Origin: CAZITB01 sp964542055
Lineage (GTDB): Bacteria > Planctomycetota > Phycisphaerae > Sedimentisphaerales > CAMDDF01
NCBI GenBank assembly: GCA_964542055.1
Contig: CAZITB010000147.1
Location: 1 to 5,837, forward strand
DNA: 5,837 bases
Reading direction: 5' to 3'
Numbering within the stretch: the stretch's first letter is position 1; every line of letters begins with the position of its first letter. Position numbers and translations under genes: made by a program. The notes under the pieces were generated by a model. The model was not told the origin of the DNA and ran no database searches. It saw only the letters and a program-made list of their open reading frames with translations. Below, one piece after another: positions 4,896 through 5,837 of the stretch.

Positions 4896-5837
4896 ATGAC
4901 AAATAACATTAAAGATAATGCAAAACATAAAAACCATAAGTCAGGCGACAAAAGAATGCTTGTTTCTTATGGGAAAATGAAACAGCTTATTTGGGTTAGC
5001 CATAATTTGACTGACATTCCTAAGACCAGCACTCATGTGATTATGAAAACTGACAGGGGGCTGGAGATCGGTAAAATAGTTGGTCTTGTGGTTTATAAGT
5101 CAGGTCAATTTAGATGGGATGAAAACAGGGTAAGCAGTTATTATGAAGAGCAAAACCCCGGAGAAGTTGTTGCTGATGATGGAGAACTTATCAGGATTGC
5201 AAACCACGAAGATGTCAGTGAGTGGCGCCATTTAAAAGCCTCTACCAAATCCGAAATAGAAATCTGTCAGAAAATTGTCAAAGAGATGCTTTTAGAAATG
5301 AAGATTGTTGAAGCCGAGCATATTTTTGGCGGTGAGCGGATAATCTTCTATTTTACAGCCGATGGCAGAATCGATTTTCGTGAACTGGTAAAAAGGCTTG
5401 CCAAAGAATTTCAGACTCGTATCGAAATGCGGCAAATCGGAGCAAGGGATGAGGCAATGATCCTTTGTGATTTTGAATCCTGTGGCCAGGAGTGTTGTTG
5501 CGCGAGGTATTTGAAAGTTCTAAAGCCCGTAAATATGAGGATGGCGAAGCTGCAGAAAGCTACTCTTGACCCATCCAAAATTTCAGGGTATTGCGGCAGA
5601 TTGAAATGCTGCTTGAGATACGAAGATGATACTTACAAGCATCTGAAAAAGAAGCTGCCAAATAGAGGGACTTGGGTCAAATGTGATGAAGGCACTGGTC
5701 AGATAGTAGATTCACATGTTATAACTCAACTTGTTGTAGTTCAAGGAGCTGATGGAAAGAGGTTTGCTGTTGGTGTTGATGAAATTGAAATAATCGACAG
5801 ACCGGATATTAATAAAAAAAATGAAGAAAAAAAAGCT
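4896..5837 (+). CDS. ricT: RicT/YaaT-like PSP1-domain protein (3' truncated by window edge)
   Basis: The frame is open from the ATG to the last base, giving 314 residues without a stop. The PSP1 C-terminal domain lies at about residues 98-182, with the hallmark run IIFYFTADGRIDFRELVKRL and then EMRQIGARDEA. The RicT cysteine pattern follows: Cys196, 201, 202 (CGQECCC) and Cys233, 238, 239 (SGYCGRLKCC). In Bacillus subtilis, RicT (YaaT) forms an Fe-S-containing complex with RicA and RicF that directs RNase Y processing of mRNA and affects competence, sporulation and biofilm formation. The cysteines that carry the clusters there are kept here, so Fe-S binding is a fair inference. RicA and RicF are not in the window, so the same role is unproven. 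Residues 255-300 resemble the small barrel-like end of the family, and a Lys/Glu-rich tail begins near 305. The first 20 residues are a polar, Lys-rich extension. Adjacency to holB is also found in Bacillus. Confidence 0.92.
   Translation, partial: MTNNIKDNAKHKNHKSGDKRMLVSYGKMKQLIWVSHNLTDIPKTSTHVIMKTDRGLEIGKIVGLVVYKSGQFRWDENRVSSYYEEQNPGEVVADDGELIRIANHEDVSEWRHLKASTKSEIEICQKIVKEMLLEMKIVEAEHIFGGERIIFYFTADGRIDFRELVKRLAKEFQTRIEMRQIGARDEAMILCDFESCGQECCCARYLKVLKPVNMRMAKLQKATLDPSKISGYCGRLKCCLRYEDDTYKHLKKKLPNRGTWVKCDEGTGQIVDSHVITQLVVVQGADGKRFAVGVDEIEIIDRPDINKKNEEKKA

Overview
This window is an ordinary bacterial chromosomal segment with every recognisable gene on the + strand. In order it holds the 3' end of a methyl-accepting chemotaxis protein gene, rplM (L13), rpsI (S9), argC, a carbon-nitrogen hydrolase gene, holB (clamp-loader delta prime), and a RicT/YaaT-type PSP1-domain gene cut by the right edge. 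DNA composition leans AT. No tRNA, rRNA, CRISPR array, insertion sequence or phage gene is visible.

The organism is a chemotactic bacterium whose promoters look like sigma-70 type. An S9 with an acidic/polar N-terminal extension, a PSP1 gene next to holB, and an argC that follows rplM-rpsI without other arg genes suggest to me a lineage outside Proteobacteria and Firmicutes, perhaps Planctomycetota of the Phycisphaerae kind. That is a low-confidence guess from gene content and was not tested.

Layout: (1) Bases 2-589 encode the chemoreceptor C-terminus, closed by an intrinsic terminator at 617-648. (2) A 170-base gap carries a consensus-perfect extended -10 promoter at 753-780, which drives rplM-rpsI (19 bases apart) and ends at a strong terminator at 1811-1848. 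(3) argC, the hydrolase gene and holB are packed tightly, with a 9-base gap and then a 1-base TAATG overlap, so they are probably one transcript joining arginine biosynthesis, an amidase of unknown substrate, and replication. (4) A plausible promoter begins inside the end of holB. It is followed by a perfect 16-bp palindrome with a T-run and then by the RicT-like gene. The holB-ricT order also occurs in Bacillus subtilis.

I did not find a convincing new biological system. The points most worth a second look are the palindrome in the ricT leader, the cysteine-enriched RicT-like protein, the forced N-terminal extension of S9, and a CheR/CheB-type tether motif at the chemoreceptor C-terminus.
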